A DNA stretch of 64,000 bases, from contig JBGTNK010000025.1 in NCBI GenBank assembly GCA_041743125.1, forward strand, positions 1 to 64,000, written 5' to 3'. Positions 55,179-64,000 of the stretch are shown piece by piece. This DNA comes from Terrimonas_B sp041743125 (GTDB lineage: Bacteria; Bacteroidota; Bacteroidia; Chitinophagales; Chitinophagaceae). Each line of letters begins with the position of its first letter. Position 1 is the first letter of the stretch. The notes beneath the pieces are model-generated. The model saw nothing but the letters and a program-made list of their open reading frames with translations, made no database searches and was not told where the DNA came from. Position numbers and translations under genes: made by a program.

Positions 55179-58100
55179 TTGGACAAAAATTCTGCTCATA
55201 TTTTACGTGTGATGGTATCATTTTTTACCATCTTATTGGCCTTTACAGTTCAATCTAACGCCCGTTTCTATCAGAATCCGACAACAACCCAGGTTGATAC
55301 TTCCAAAATTGATACGCTTCGTTTCCCGATTACTGACCGATATGGTGATCCTTTTACCAACCCTAACCGAAATACATTTGATTTCAGTGATACCGCTTTC
55401 ATCAAGCGCAATGTTGAATATGACCCGATTACCGGTCAATATTTTGTGATAGAAAAAATTGGAGGCAAAAATTACCGAACCCCTGTCACCTTTACCCGGG
55501 ACGAATTTCTTCGACTGCAAGGGAAAAAAGATGAAAACGCCTATTTCAGAAAGAGGGCCGATATGCTTGTTGATATGAACCGCCGGCTCTTCAAGCCAAA
55601 ATTCAATTCAAATAAAGGATGGTTCAACCGGATAGTTGGCGTTGGCAAGGTTGATATAAAACCCTCCGGGTATGTGGATCTGCTGGCAGGTTACCAGGGA
55701 CAGAATATAAAGAATCCAACTTTGCCTGAAAGGGCCAGGAAAAACGGGGGACTGGATTTTAATATGAATGCGCAGCTACAGGTTGATGCCAATATAGGAG
55801 ATAAATTAAAACTTCCAATAAATTATAACACCTTAGCCAATTTTGAATTCGAGAATCAATTGAATTTAAATTACCAGGGTAAGGATGACGAGATCATAAA
55901 ACAGTTTCAGCTTGGGAATGTTAATTTCACTTCCAAAGGAACTTTGATACCCGGAGCTCAATCCTTATTTGGTATAAAGACACAACTTCAATTTGGAAAA
56001 TTATTTGTCACCGGGGTATTGGCTAATCAAAGGGCCCAGCGCCAATCACTGGATATGCAAGGGGGATCGGCTTCGCAAATATTTTCATTAAAAGCAGACG
56101 AATATGAAGAGAACAGGCACTTTTTATTAGCTCAATATTTCCGCAATAATTACAATAAGGCAATGAGTCAATTGCCGGTTGTTAATTCAGTTGTACAAAT
56201 ATTGCGGATGGAAGTATGGGTAACAAACAGAGTGGGAGCCACCACGGATACAAGAGATATTGTTGCCCTTATGGATTTGGGTGAAGGGGATCCTTTTATA
56301 GGCCCTCCCGGTAATCCCAATACTTTGCCTGATAACGGAGCCAATAGCCTGTACCGGAATATACTTTCCAATCCAAACAGCCGCAACTCATCGCTGGTGC
56401 AGGGCTCACTTACCGGCATGGGACTTAAGCCCGTTCAGGATTTTGAAAAAACTTTCGCCCGCAAATTATTGCCTTCCGATTATTATTATAATCCCCAAAT
56501 AGGATTTCTATCTCTCACCCAGCCTTTACAGCCGGATGAAGTATTGGGCGTGGCTTTTCAATATACGTACAATGGCCGTGTATTCCAGGTGGGTGAATTT
56601 TCACAAGATGTTCCTCCTGATACATCGGGTTCTACCCAGCGAGTTTTATTTCTGAAATTATTAAAAGCCACATCGCAGCGTACCAACCTGCCTATATGGG
56701 ACCTGATGATGAAGAATGTGTATTCTGTAGGATATGGCCAGCTGGAAAGGAATGATTTCAAACTTGACCTGATCTATGAGGAACCCAGCCTGGGAGAAAA
56801 AAGATATTTACCTCCGGATGATGTTTTGCCTCAGTACCAGGGCCAGCCTATACTTTCATTGGTCAATTTGGATCGGTTAAATAACCAAAATGATCCGCAA
56901 CCGGATGGCGTATTTGACTTTATTGAAGGGTTTACAATTTTGTCCTCAATGAGCCGGATCGTTTTTCCGGTTTTGGAACCTTTTGGTCACGACCTGGATT
57001 ATGTGTACAGTTCCCAGGCTTTGCGTGAAAAATATCTCTATTATCCATTATATGATACTATAAAGGCGATTGCTCAAACCTTTGCAAACCTTAATCGCTT
57101 TGAAATTAACGGACGTTCCAAATCAACCTCATCCGGAGGTGATTACCAGCTTGGATTCAATATCCCCCGTGGTTCAGTTACAGTTACGTCAGGAGGGCAG
57201 GCGCTGCAGGAAAATATTGACTATGAGATCAATTATGATCTGGGAACCTTACGGGTAATCAACCAGGCCATTATCAACTCGGGTGTACCTGTAAATATTC
57301 AATATGAAAACCAGGCAGCCTTTGGCATACAACAACGAAATTATATGGGGCTTCGCCTGGATTATTTTGCCAATAAAAAACTAACTCTTGGAGGAACAAT
57401 AGCCCGGCTGGGAGAAAGACCCTTTTTTGTAAAACAAGGATATGGAGATGATCCAATAAGGAATACCATGTACGGACTGGATGCCGATTACCGAAGTGAT
57501 TGGCCCCGGCTGACCAAGTGGATAAATAAATTGCCTTTCTATAATTCGCAGGAGGTTTCATCTATTACTGCTTATGCGGAAGCAGCCATGCTTCAACCCG
57601 GCCATGCCCCTCAAATTGGAAAGGGGAATGCGGGCCTGGTATATATTGATGATTTTGAGGGCACCCGCTCAGGCATTGACCTTCGTTTTCCATTGATCAG
57701 CTGGAATCTTTCTTCTGTACCCCAGGGAAATGGATTATTTCCCGAATCATCATTAGACAATAACCTGGCAAGCGGATATAATCGGAGTAAAATAGCCTGG
57801 TATAATATAGAGCCTGTCTTACAGGAAAGAGGAAATAATAACAATCCTTATCAAAATAATCCGGCTGAATTATCAAAACCCGAAACCAGGCAGGTATTGC
57901 AAAGAGAAATATTTCCTCAACGCACTACCGATTTTGGCCAGGGGTTATTAACCACATTTGACCTGGCTTATTACCCTAAAGAAAAGGGTCCTTATAATTT
58001 TGAAAACAGAAGTGGAAGGATCAATCCGGATGGAAGTTTGGCTAATCCGAAACAAGCCTGGGGAGGTCTTATGCGTAATATCGATCAAACGGATTTTGAA

Positions 58101-61100
58101 ACCAGCAATATTGAGTATATCGAATTCTGGATGCAGGACCCCTATGTAATTAATCAGGCTAGTACAGGAGGTCAATTATATTTTAACCTGGGAACTATTT
58201 CCGAAGATGTTTTAAAAGATGGTAAGCGTCAGTATGAGAACGGCCTACCCACCCCTACCAATAATGCACAGGTAGATAACAATACGGTTTGGGGTAAGGT
58301 TCCTTCTAATCCGTTACAGGTTACAAATGCTTTTAGCAATGAACCAAGCGACCGGCAATTCCAGGACGTAGGTTTTGATGGGCTGACGGATGAAGAAGAA
58401 AAAATTAAATTTAGTCCATACCTGGCCAGTTTGCCTCCCGCGGCACAGGCAAAAGCACAGGCAGACCCCTCTGCAGATAATTTCAAACCCTACCGTGATC
58501 CGTCCTATGATGTAGCCGGAGTTGGAATACTAAGAAGGTATAAAGACATTAATAATCCGCATGGCAACTCACCGGTATCAGATAACAAAAGCCAGTTTGT
58601 AAATGCATTTACACAATATCCGGACGCGGAAGAGCTCAACCGTGATAATACATTAAGTGAATCCGAAGAATATTTTCAATATAAAGTGGACATTAAGCCC
58701 AATATGCTGGTGGGCACAAATTTTATTACTGACAAAAGAGTTGTCAATATCAATCTCCCCGATAATTCAAGCCGTGCTGAAACCTGGTACCTGTTCCGGA
58801 TTCCTGTTTCAGATTATGAAAGTAAAGTCGGTAATATTCCGGATTTCAAATCAGTGAGGTTTATCCGAATGTTTGCAACTGGATTTGAAGACCAGGTGGT
58901 GATGCGCTTTGGAAAACTTGAACTGGTAAGAAATCAATGGCGAAATTTTCAATATGTAATTGATACCACCGGCCAGTACAAAAACCTGCCGGCCAATGAC
59001 CCGGTTGAATTTAATACACTGGCGGTTAATTTGGAAGAAAATGATCAACGCCAGCCGGTACGATATGTAAGTCCGCCGGGCATTGACAGACAACAGCAGT
59101 TAAGTAATAATAATGTCCAGTTATTTCTGAATGAGCAGGCACTGAGCGTTCAGCTTTGTGATCTGCCAAACATGCAATCCAGAGGGGTTTTTAAAACGAT
59201 CAACCTCGACATGCGCCAGTATGGTAAAATGAGAATGTTTATACATGCGGAAGGAACAGGAAGTGATGCAGCAATTGCCGACAATTCATTAACGGCAATT
59301 GTTAGAATTGGAAGTGATTTCCAGGGCAACTATTATGAAGTAAGAGTACCGTTGAAGAAGACAAACTGGGGAGAAACGGATAGCCTCCGGATCTGGCCTG
59401 AACAAAATAATCTTGACTTTGATCTACAGGAATTGAGCCGGCTAAAATCACGGCGTAATCAACAGGCAGTTCCTTCATCAGAATATTACAGCGAAACCTT
59501 AGCGGATGGAAGAAGGTATGCTGTCATTGGAAACCCTAACCTGGGGGAGGTAAAAGGAATGCTGCTTTCAGTGGAAAATACCAACCTGCCAACGGCATGC
59601 GCTGAAGTGTGGTTTAATGAACTTCGTTTTTCTCACCTGGATGAAAAAGGCGGCTGGGCTGCGTTGGGCCGTGTGGATTTAAAACTGGCGGACCTGGGTA
59701 GTCTTACCCTCTCCGGAACAGCGAGAAGCAGGGGCTTTGGTACCCTGGAGCAAAGAGTAAATGAAAGAAGCCGTGAAGACCTTTACACCTTTGATCTTTC
59801 TGCAAATATTGATGCCGGTAAATTATTACCAAACGAGTTGGGCATTCAAATTCCTGTCTATGCCGGGATCAGCCGGTTAACAAGTACCCCGGAGTACGAT
59901 CCTTATGACCTCGACATCAAGCTCAATGAAAAATTAGACTACACCAATGGCAAACAGGCAAAAGATTCTATCAGGAACAATGCGCAGGATATCACAACCA
60001 TTAAAACGTTGAATTTTACCAACGTCAGAAAAAATAAAACGGATGGCAAGCAACCGAATATATGGAGTGTGACCAATTTTGATCTCAACTACTCCTTCCT
60101 GGAAACCAATCAGCACAACCCGCTTATTGAAAATTACACCATGCGGAGAACAAGAGGTGCTTTAGGTTATAATTATGCTCCCAAACCAAAATATGTAGAA
60201 CCCTTCAAGCAATTGATTAAATCAAAATCAAAATGGCTTAGTCTTATCAAGGATATTAATTTTAATTATGTTCCTTCTCAATTATCATTCAAGGCAGATA
60301 TCTTCAGACAGTTTGGCGCCACAAGACCAAGAAATGTAGGCGGCGGACCTTATAAGATACCTGAGACCTACGATAAATATTACACCTTTGACAGGTATTA
60401 CATTTTGCAATGGCCGTTAACGAGATCAATATCCCTGGATTTTACCGCTACAAATAATGCAAGGGTAGATGAACCATTCGGCCGCATTGACACAAAAGAA
60501 AAAAAGGATTCGGTTCAAAGGAATATTTTTAAAGGGGGACGTAATACTCAATATAGCCAGCAGGCTACATTAACTTATAATGTGCCTATGCAAAAAATTC
60601 CACTGCTCGACTGGACAACGTTAAGAGCTTCCTACAGCACTCAATACAACTGGCTGGCTTCGTCTTTGCTGGCCAGAGATCTTGGAAATACCCTGTCTAA
60701 TTCCCAAACCAGAACAGTAAACGGAGAATTAAACTTTGAACAACTATATAACAAATCAAGATTTCTCCGTGCAGTTAATTCAGCGCCTGCAGGCAATAAA
60801 AAAAATAAAGACAGTTCACGGGTAAATGAACCTAAAAAAGTAAATGATAAACAAAAAATAAAAACATCAGTTGATATCCCTGATTCAATAAGGGCAAAAA
60901 TGACTCCGAAGGAATTGAAAAAAGCAAGGAAAGAGGCTCGGCGGAAAGACAAAGAAGAAAGAAGAAAATTAAAACAACAAAGAAAAAGTGAACCGCTGGA
61001 AATTGGTGGCCTGGCAAGGTTAGCCGGTGGAATTGCTACATCAGTAAAAAGAGTAGGTATACAATACAATGAAGATATGGGCACTATCCTGCCCGGATAT

Positions 61101-62441
61101 ATGGATAGTACAAATGTGCTGGGAGCAAATGTAAAAAATGGCAACCCTGGCTTTAACTATATTTTCGGATACCAACCGGACACCAGCTGGATCAATCGTT
61201 TTGGCGCCAGGGGATTGTTATCTATGGATACCTTGGTATCCGCTATGATACAACAGCGGTATAACCAGCGGTTAAATGTTACAGCCCAGGTCAGCCCGTT
61301 CCGCGATCTCAATATTGATATCAATATTGACAAGTCATTCAGCAAGCAATACTCTGAACTATATAAGGACACCAGTAAGTTTGATAATGTAGGATTGACA
61401 AGACTAAACCCATATGCCATGGGAAGTTTCAGCATCAGCTACATTTCCTATCAAACCATGTTTACCAAATTTGATCCCAATATTATATCGGCCACCTTTA
61501 AAGAATTTGAATCAAACAGGGTACTGCTATCTCAAAAATTAAAAGGATTAAATCCTTATGCCAATTCAAATGCGGTAGATCCAGATGGATATGTTCAAGG
61601 CTATGGCCGCTATGCACAGGATGTGGTAATACCCGCTTTCCTGGCTGCCTACACCAATAAGGATCCCGGGTCTGTTAAGCTATTTAAAAATAGTAATCCG
61701 GGTATACGTTCCAATCCCTTTGGAGGATTAATTCCACGACCAAACTGGACTGTTAGTTATAATGGCCTGTCCCGGATACCAGGCATTGACAAAATATTTT
61801 CCAATGTCAATATCAAACATGGATACCACAGCACACTAAGTATGAATAGTTTTAATACAGCGCTGTTATACCAGGATCCTTTCCGGGTTAGTTATCCATT
61901 TTTCCGGGATACACTTACCGGAAACTATATTCCATTTTTCCTGGTACCCAATATTACAATACAGGAAAGCTTTGATCCTCTTATTGAAGTTGATATGACC
62001 TTTACTAATCAACTATCAATAAGAGCAGAATTTAGGAAAACCCGGTCACTAAGTTTAAGCCTGATTGATTACCAGCTGGCAGAAAATCGCTCAACAGAAA
62101 CTACAGTTGGTTTTAACTGGCGAAAAAAAGGGTTACCCTTTTTCAAGAATGTTACCATCGGCAAAAAAGGATTAAAACTGGACAATGATGTTACTTTCCG
62201 GTTTGATTTCAGTATTCGTGATGACGCCACTGCAAACAGTAAACTTGACCAGGGAACTTCGTTTGGCACATCGGGTCAGAAGGTAATTCGCATAGCTCCT
62301 TCTATTGATTATATTCTAAATAACCGGGTAAGCCTGAAATTATATTTTGAACAAAACCGTAACATACCCAAGATCAGTAATGCATTTCCTATTACCAATA
62401 CCAGGGGTGGTCTACAGGTACGCATATCGCTGGCACAGTAA
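55179..62441 (+). CDS. sprA: Type IX secretion outer-membrane translocon protein SprA
   Basis: This 2420-residue protein is the size expected for SprA, the giant barrel through which T9SS cargo leaves the cell. A signal peptide (about 1-28) starts from a TTG at 55179; the ATG at 55212 would lose the charged N-terminus. Family features include GLDFNMNAQLQVDANIGDKL near the N-terminus, YIDDFEGTRSGIDLRFPL near residue 825, YIEFWMQDPYV near 985, and a barrel end (GGLQVRISLAQ). A Lys/Arg-rich insert lies near residues 1865-1945. The order ruvA-sprA is common in Bacteroidota. Confidence 0.95.
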   Translation: MDKNSAHILRVMVSFFTILLAFTVQSNARFYQNPTTTQVDTSKIDTLRFPITDRYGDPFTNPNRNTFDFSDTAFIKRNVEYDPITGQYFVIEKIGGKNYRTPVTFTRDEFLRLQGKKDENAYFRKRADMLVDMNRRLFKPKFNSNKGWFNRIVGVGKVDIKPSGYVDLLAGYQGQNIKNPTLPERARKNGGLDFNMNAQLQVDANIGDKLKLPINYNTLANFEFENQLNLNYQGKDDEIIKQFQLGNVNFTSKGTLIPGAQSLFGIKTQLQFGKLFVTGVLANQRAQRQSLDMQGGSASQIFSLKADEYEENRHFLLAQYFRNNYNKAMSQLPVVNSVVQILRMEVWVTNRVGATTDTRDIVALMDLGEGDPFIGPPGNPNTLPDNGANSLYRNILSNPNSRNSSLVQGSLTGMGLKPVQDFEKTFARKLLPSDYYYNPQIGFLSLTQPLQPDEVLGVAFQYTYNGRVFQVGEFSQDVPPDTSGSTQRVLFLKLLKATSQRTNLPIWDLMMKNVYSVGYGQLERNDFKLDLIYEEPSLGEKRYLPPDDVLPQYQGQPILSLVNLDRLNNQNDPQPDGVFDFIEGFTILSSMSRIVFPVLEPFGHDLDYVYSSQALREKYLYYPLYDTIKAIAQTFANLNRFEINGRSKSTSSGGDYQLGFNIPRGSVTVTSGGQALQENIDYEINYDLGTLRVINQAIINSGVPVNIQYENQAAFGIQQRNYMGLRLDYFANKKLTLGGTIARLGERPFFVKQGYGDDPIRNTMYGLDADYRSDWPRLTKWINKLPFYNSQEVSSITAYAEAAMLQPGHAPQIGKGNAGLVYIDDFEGTRSGIDLRFPLISWNLSSVPQGNGLFPESSLDNNLASGYNRSKIAWYNIEPVLQERGNNNNPYQNNPAELSKPETRQVLQREIFPQRTTDFGQGLLTTFDLAYYPKEKGPYNFENRSGRINPDGSLANPKQAWGGLMRNIDQTDFETSNIEYIEFWMQDPYVINQASTGGQLYFNLGTISEDVLKDGKRQYENGLPTPTNNAQVDNNTVWGKVPSNPLQVTNAFSNEPSDRQFQDVGFDGLTDEEEKIKFSPYLASLPPAAQAKAQADPSADNFKPYRDPSYDVAGVGILRRYKDINNPHGNSPVSDNKSQFVNAFTQYPDAEELNRDNTLSESEEYFQYKVDIKPNMLVGTNFITDKRVVNINLPDNSSRAETWYLFRIPVSDYESKVGNIPDFKSVRFIRMFATGFEDQVVMRFGKLELVRNQWRNFQYVIDTTGQYKNLPANDPVEFNTLAVNLEENDQRQPVRYVSPPGIDRQQQLSNNNVQLFLNEQALSVQLCDLPNMQSRGVFKTINLDMRQYGKMRMFIHAEGTGSDAAIADNSLTAIVRIGSDFQGNYYEVRVPLKKTNWGETDSLRIWPEQNNLDFDLQELSRLKSRRNQQAVPSSEYYSETLADGRRYAVIGNPNLGEVKGMLLSVENTNLPTACAEVWFNELRFSHLDEKGGWAALGRVDLKLADLGSLTLSGTARSRGFGTLEQRVNERSREDLYTFDLSANIDAGKLLPNELGIQIPVYAGISRLTSTPEYDPYDLDIKLNEKLDYTNGKQAKDSIRNNAQDITTIKTLNFTNVRKNKTDGKQPNIWSVTNFDLNYSFLETNQHNPLIENYTMRRTRGALGYNYAPKPKYVEPFKQLIKSKSKWLSLIKDINFNYVPSQLSFKADIFRQFGATRPRNVGGGPYKIPETYDKYYTFDRYYILQWPLTRSISLDFTATNNARVDEPFGRIDTKEKKDSVQRNIFKGGRNTQYSQQATLTYNVPMQKIPLLDWTTLRASYSTQYNWLASSLLARDLGNTLSNSQTRTVNGELNFEQLYNKSRFLRAVNSAPAGNKKNKDSSRVNEPKKVNDKQKIKTSVDIPDSIRAKMTPKELKKARKEARRKDKEERRKLKQQRKSEPLEIGGLARLAGGIATSVKRVGIQYNEDMGTILPGYMDSTNVLGANVKNGNPGFNYIFGYQPDTSWINRFGARGLLSMDTLVSAMIQQRYNQRLNVTAQVSPFRDLNIDINIDKSFSKQYSELYKDTSKFDNVGLTRLNPYAMGSFSISYISYQTMFTKFDPNIISATFKEFESNRVLLSQKLKGLNPYANSNAVDPDGYVQGYGRYAQDVVIPAFLAAYTNKDPGSVKLFKNSNPGIRSNPFGGLIPRPNWTVSYNGLSRIPGIDKIFSNVNIKHGYHSTLSMNSFNTALLYQDPFRVSYPFFRDTLTGNYIPFFLVPNITIQESFDPLIEVDMTFTNQLSIRAEFRKTRSLSLSLIDYQLAENRSTETTVGFNWRKKGLPFFKNVTIGKKGLKLDNDVTFRFDFSIRDDATANSKLDQGTSFGTSGQKVIRIAPSIDYILNNRVSLKLYFEQNRNIPKISNAFPITNTRGGLQVRISLAQ

Positions 62442-62534
62442 ACAATTATATCTTTGATCCTGCCTCTCATTCCAATATTCTTAAACAGGATTTTCAGAAA
62501 CATTCAGCCTGGTTAATATTAATTGATTCAAATA

Positions 62535-63548
62535 ATGAAGGATATTGTAATTGGTGTTATCGGATATGGCTATTGGGGGCCTAATATGGTCCGAAATTTT
62601 TTTTGTTCTGATGATTGCCAGGTGAAGGCGGTGGCAGATGTACGGAAAGATCGGCTGTGCGGAATCGCAAAACTATACCCGTCAATAAATGCTCTTGACA
62701 ATGCTGAAGAAATAATCGACGATCCCGATATTAATGCAGTCGTTATTGCAACGCCAGTTTTTTCTCATTATACTCTTGCCAAAAAAGCGTTAGAAAATGG
62801 CAAGCATGTTTTAATTGAAAAGCCGCTGGCATCGTCCGTGGCAGAATCAGAAGAATTGATTGCCCTTGCGGGAAAAAGAGATCTCACCCTGATGGTTGAC
62901 CACACATTTCTTTATACCGGAGCTGTGCAGAAAATGAAAGAACTAATGGATAGTGGCGCTATTGGTATTCCGCTGTATTTTGACTCCTCTCGTATCAACC
63001 TGGGATTATTTCAACCGGATATAAATGTGCTTTGGGACCTGGCCGCACATGATATTTCAATTCTCCTGTATCTTATTAAGGAAATTCCTGCCAGTGTAAA
63101 TGCCACGGGAATTTCTCATACCCAAAACGGAATAGAAAACATCGCTTACCTGACAATTAATTATCATTCAGATTTTATTGCACATATAAATAGCTCCTGG
63201 TCTTCTCCCGTAAAAGTGCGTCAAACGTTAATAGGTGGAGCTAAGAAAATGATTTTATACAATGACCTGGAACCGTCAGAAAAATTAAGAGTTTATGATA
63301 CCGGCTATAACCACATAACTGACGAAGAAAAAAATAAAGTGTTGGTTGATTATCGCATAGGAGATATTTACATTCCAAAATTATTAAACCAGGAAGCATT
63401 ATCGGCGGTGGCAGGAGATTTTATACAATCTATACTACATAAAAAAGAACCCCTTTCAAATGCACACCTTGGCATGGATGTGGTGAAAATTTTAGAGGCG
63501 TCTCAGCAATCTTTAAAAGAAAACGGAAGAGAAATAAAACTAAAATAA
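62535..63548 (+). CDS. Gfo/Idh/MocA family oxidoreductase, nucleotide-sugar type (WbpB-like)
   Basis: The ATG at 62535 (MKDIVIGVIGYGYWGPN) is chosen over a TTG 12 bp up. The Rossmann motif GVIGYGYWGPNMVRNF and the block HVLIEKPLASSVAESEELI are typical of cytosolic Gfo/Idh enzymes acting on UDP-sugars, such as WbpB/WlbA 3-dehydrogenases. There is no signal peptide, unlike the Tat-type member earlier in the window. The acyltransferase gene starts 2 bp after its stop, so the two are coupled and probably serve surface-polysaccharide sugar synthesis. Confidence 0.88.
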   Translation: MKDIVIGVIGYGYWGPNMVRNFFCSDDCQVKAVADVRKDRLCGIAKLYPSINALDNAEEIIDDPDINAVVIATPVFSHYTLAKKALENGKHVLIEKPLASSVAESEELIALAGKRDLTLMVDHTFLYTGAVQKMKELMDSGAIGIPLYFDSSRINLGLFQPDINVLWDLAAHDISILLYLIKEIPASVNATGISHTQNGIENIAYLTINYHSDFIAHINSSWSSPVKVRQTLIGGAKKMILYNDLEPSEKLRVYDTGYNHITDEEKNKVLVDYRIGDIYIPKLLNQEALSAVAGDFIQSILHKKEPLSNAHLGMDVVKILEASQQSLKENGREIKLK

Positions 63549-63550
63549 CG

Positions 63551-64000
63551 ATGGAAGTTATCTCAATTAATAACGGCAAACAAAGTCTGAATAATATCCG
63601 GATAGGGAAGAATGTTCGCATCTTCGATTTTGTAAATGCCTATGAGTGCAGCATAGGAGATGGAAGTAAAGTAGGAGCATTTGTTGAAATTCAAAAGGGC
63701 GTTGTAATAGGCGAAAATTGTAAAATATCCAGCCATAGTTTTTTATGCGAGGGTGTAAAGATTGAGGACAATGTATTCATAGGCCATGGGGTCATGTTTA
63801 CAAACGATCTTTTTCCGCGGGCAACCAATGCGGATGGTAGTCTTCAAACCGCTGCAGACTGGAAAGTGATAGAAACCCTCATAAAAAAAGGTGCTTCTGT
63901 CGGAAGTAATGCAACTATTCTTTGTGGTATTACAATAGGCGAAAATGCATTGGTGGGTGCAGGATCTGTTGTTACAAAAGATGTTGCTGCCAATACCATT
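63551..64000 (+). CDS. Hexapeptide-repeat acyltransferase (WbpD-like), cut by the window edge
   Basis: From the ATG at 63551 the frame is open to the edge (150 codons). It shows left-handed beta-helix hexapeptide repeats (CSIGDGSKVGAFVEIQKG, VVIGENCKISSHSFLCEG, ASVGSNATILCGITIGENA) and GHGVMFTNDLFPRA with the likely catalytic His. The pattern matches N-acetyltransferases of the WbpD/WlbB/FdtC type that acetylate 3-amino UDP-sugars. Together with the preceding dehydrogenase it suggests a UDP-2,3-diacetamido-sugar pathway; the aminotransferase would be expected further right. Confidence 0.87.
   Translation, partial: MEVISINNGKQSLNNIRIGKNVRIFDFVNAYECSIGDGSKVGAFVEIQKGVVIGENCKISSHSFLCEGVKIEDNVFIGHGVMFTNDLFPRATNADGSLQTAADWKVIETLIKKGASVGSNATILCGITIGENALVGAGSVVTKDVAANTI

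Noticed and set aside
60641..61144. A 167-codon frame antisense to sprA
   Set aside because: It mirrors the Lys/Arg-rich insert of SprA as Phe/Leu/Ser-rich sequence, a common antisense artefact.
1..64000. tRNA genes, rRNA, CRISPR arrays, insertion sequences or prophage
   Set aside because: A read-through for T-arm-like sequences, regular repeats and transposase or phage motifs found none that could be supported.

Overview
The window comes from a member of the Bacteroidota, most likely of the Chitinophagaceae type. The signs are two SusC/SusD pairs, the type IX secretion protein SprA, a T9SS type B sorting domain, a PorE-like OmpA protein, AT-rich spacers, and promoter-like boxes of the form TAnnTTTG. 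No rRNA, tRNA, CRISPR array or insertion sequence was seen. The family assignments rest on reading the translated proteins by eye; no database search was run.

Positions 1-31118 form one large locus for using glucuronoarabinoxylan. On the minus strand, reading from right to left, it holds susC-susD, a terminator, xylB-xylA-sodium/sugar symporter-uxuA, then a second run: VCBS/UnbV lipoprotein, GH43, GH51, DUF6807, Tat-exported Gfo/Idh oxidoreductase, double cupin, sialate/xylan O-acetylesterase, DUF1593 protein, and a CE15 glucuronoyl esterase that is frameshifted and cut by the window edge. Divergent on the plus strand are two paralogous LacI regulators, a GH67 alpha-glucuronidase and an SDR oxidoreductase. 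Both lacI genes are preceded by the same 14-bp dyad. The expected flow is: esterases and arabinofuranosidases strip side chains, SusCD imports oligomers, GH67 frees glucuronate, and XylA/XylB and UxuA/SDR feed xylose and the uronate into central metabolism. No endo-xylanase is visible inside the window.

Positions 31129-38463 are mostly housekeeping: a fused 2-oxoacid dehydrogenase E1, an FAH-family hydrolase, pth, rplY, prs, a small membrane protein, radC and a DUF3467 protein. A second SusC/SusD pair without neighbouring enzymes follows (38541-43250). Next come a helix-hairpin-helix outer-membrane-like protein coupled to a PorV/PorQ-like barrel protein (43424-46290), then folD and queE.

Positions 48187-62441 hold an unrecognised six-helix membrane protein, a PorE-like OmpA protein, dprA, a T9SS type B cargo protein, ruvA and sprA. 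The right edge (62535-64000) starts a likely nucleotide-sugar or surface-polysaccharide cluster, with a Gfo/Idh dehydrogenase and a hexapeptide acyltransferase.

The points most worth a second look are the A7 slippery frameshift in the CE15 gene, the shared LacI dyads, the exported oxidoreductase/cupin/DUF6807 module, the helix-hairpin-helix/barrel hybrid, the six-helix membrane protein with buried acidic and His residues, and a long imperfect hairpin at 48033-48096.
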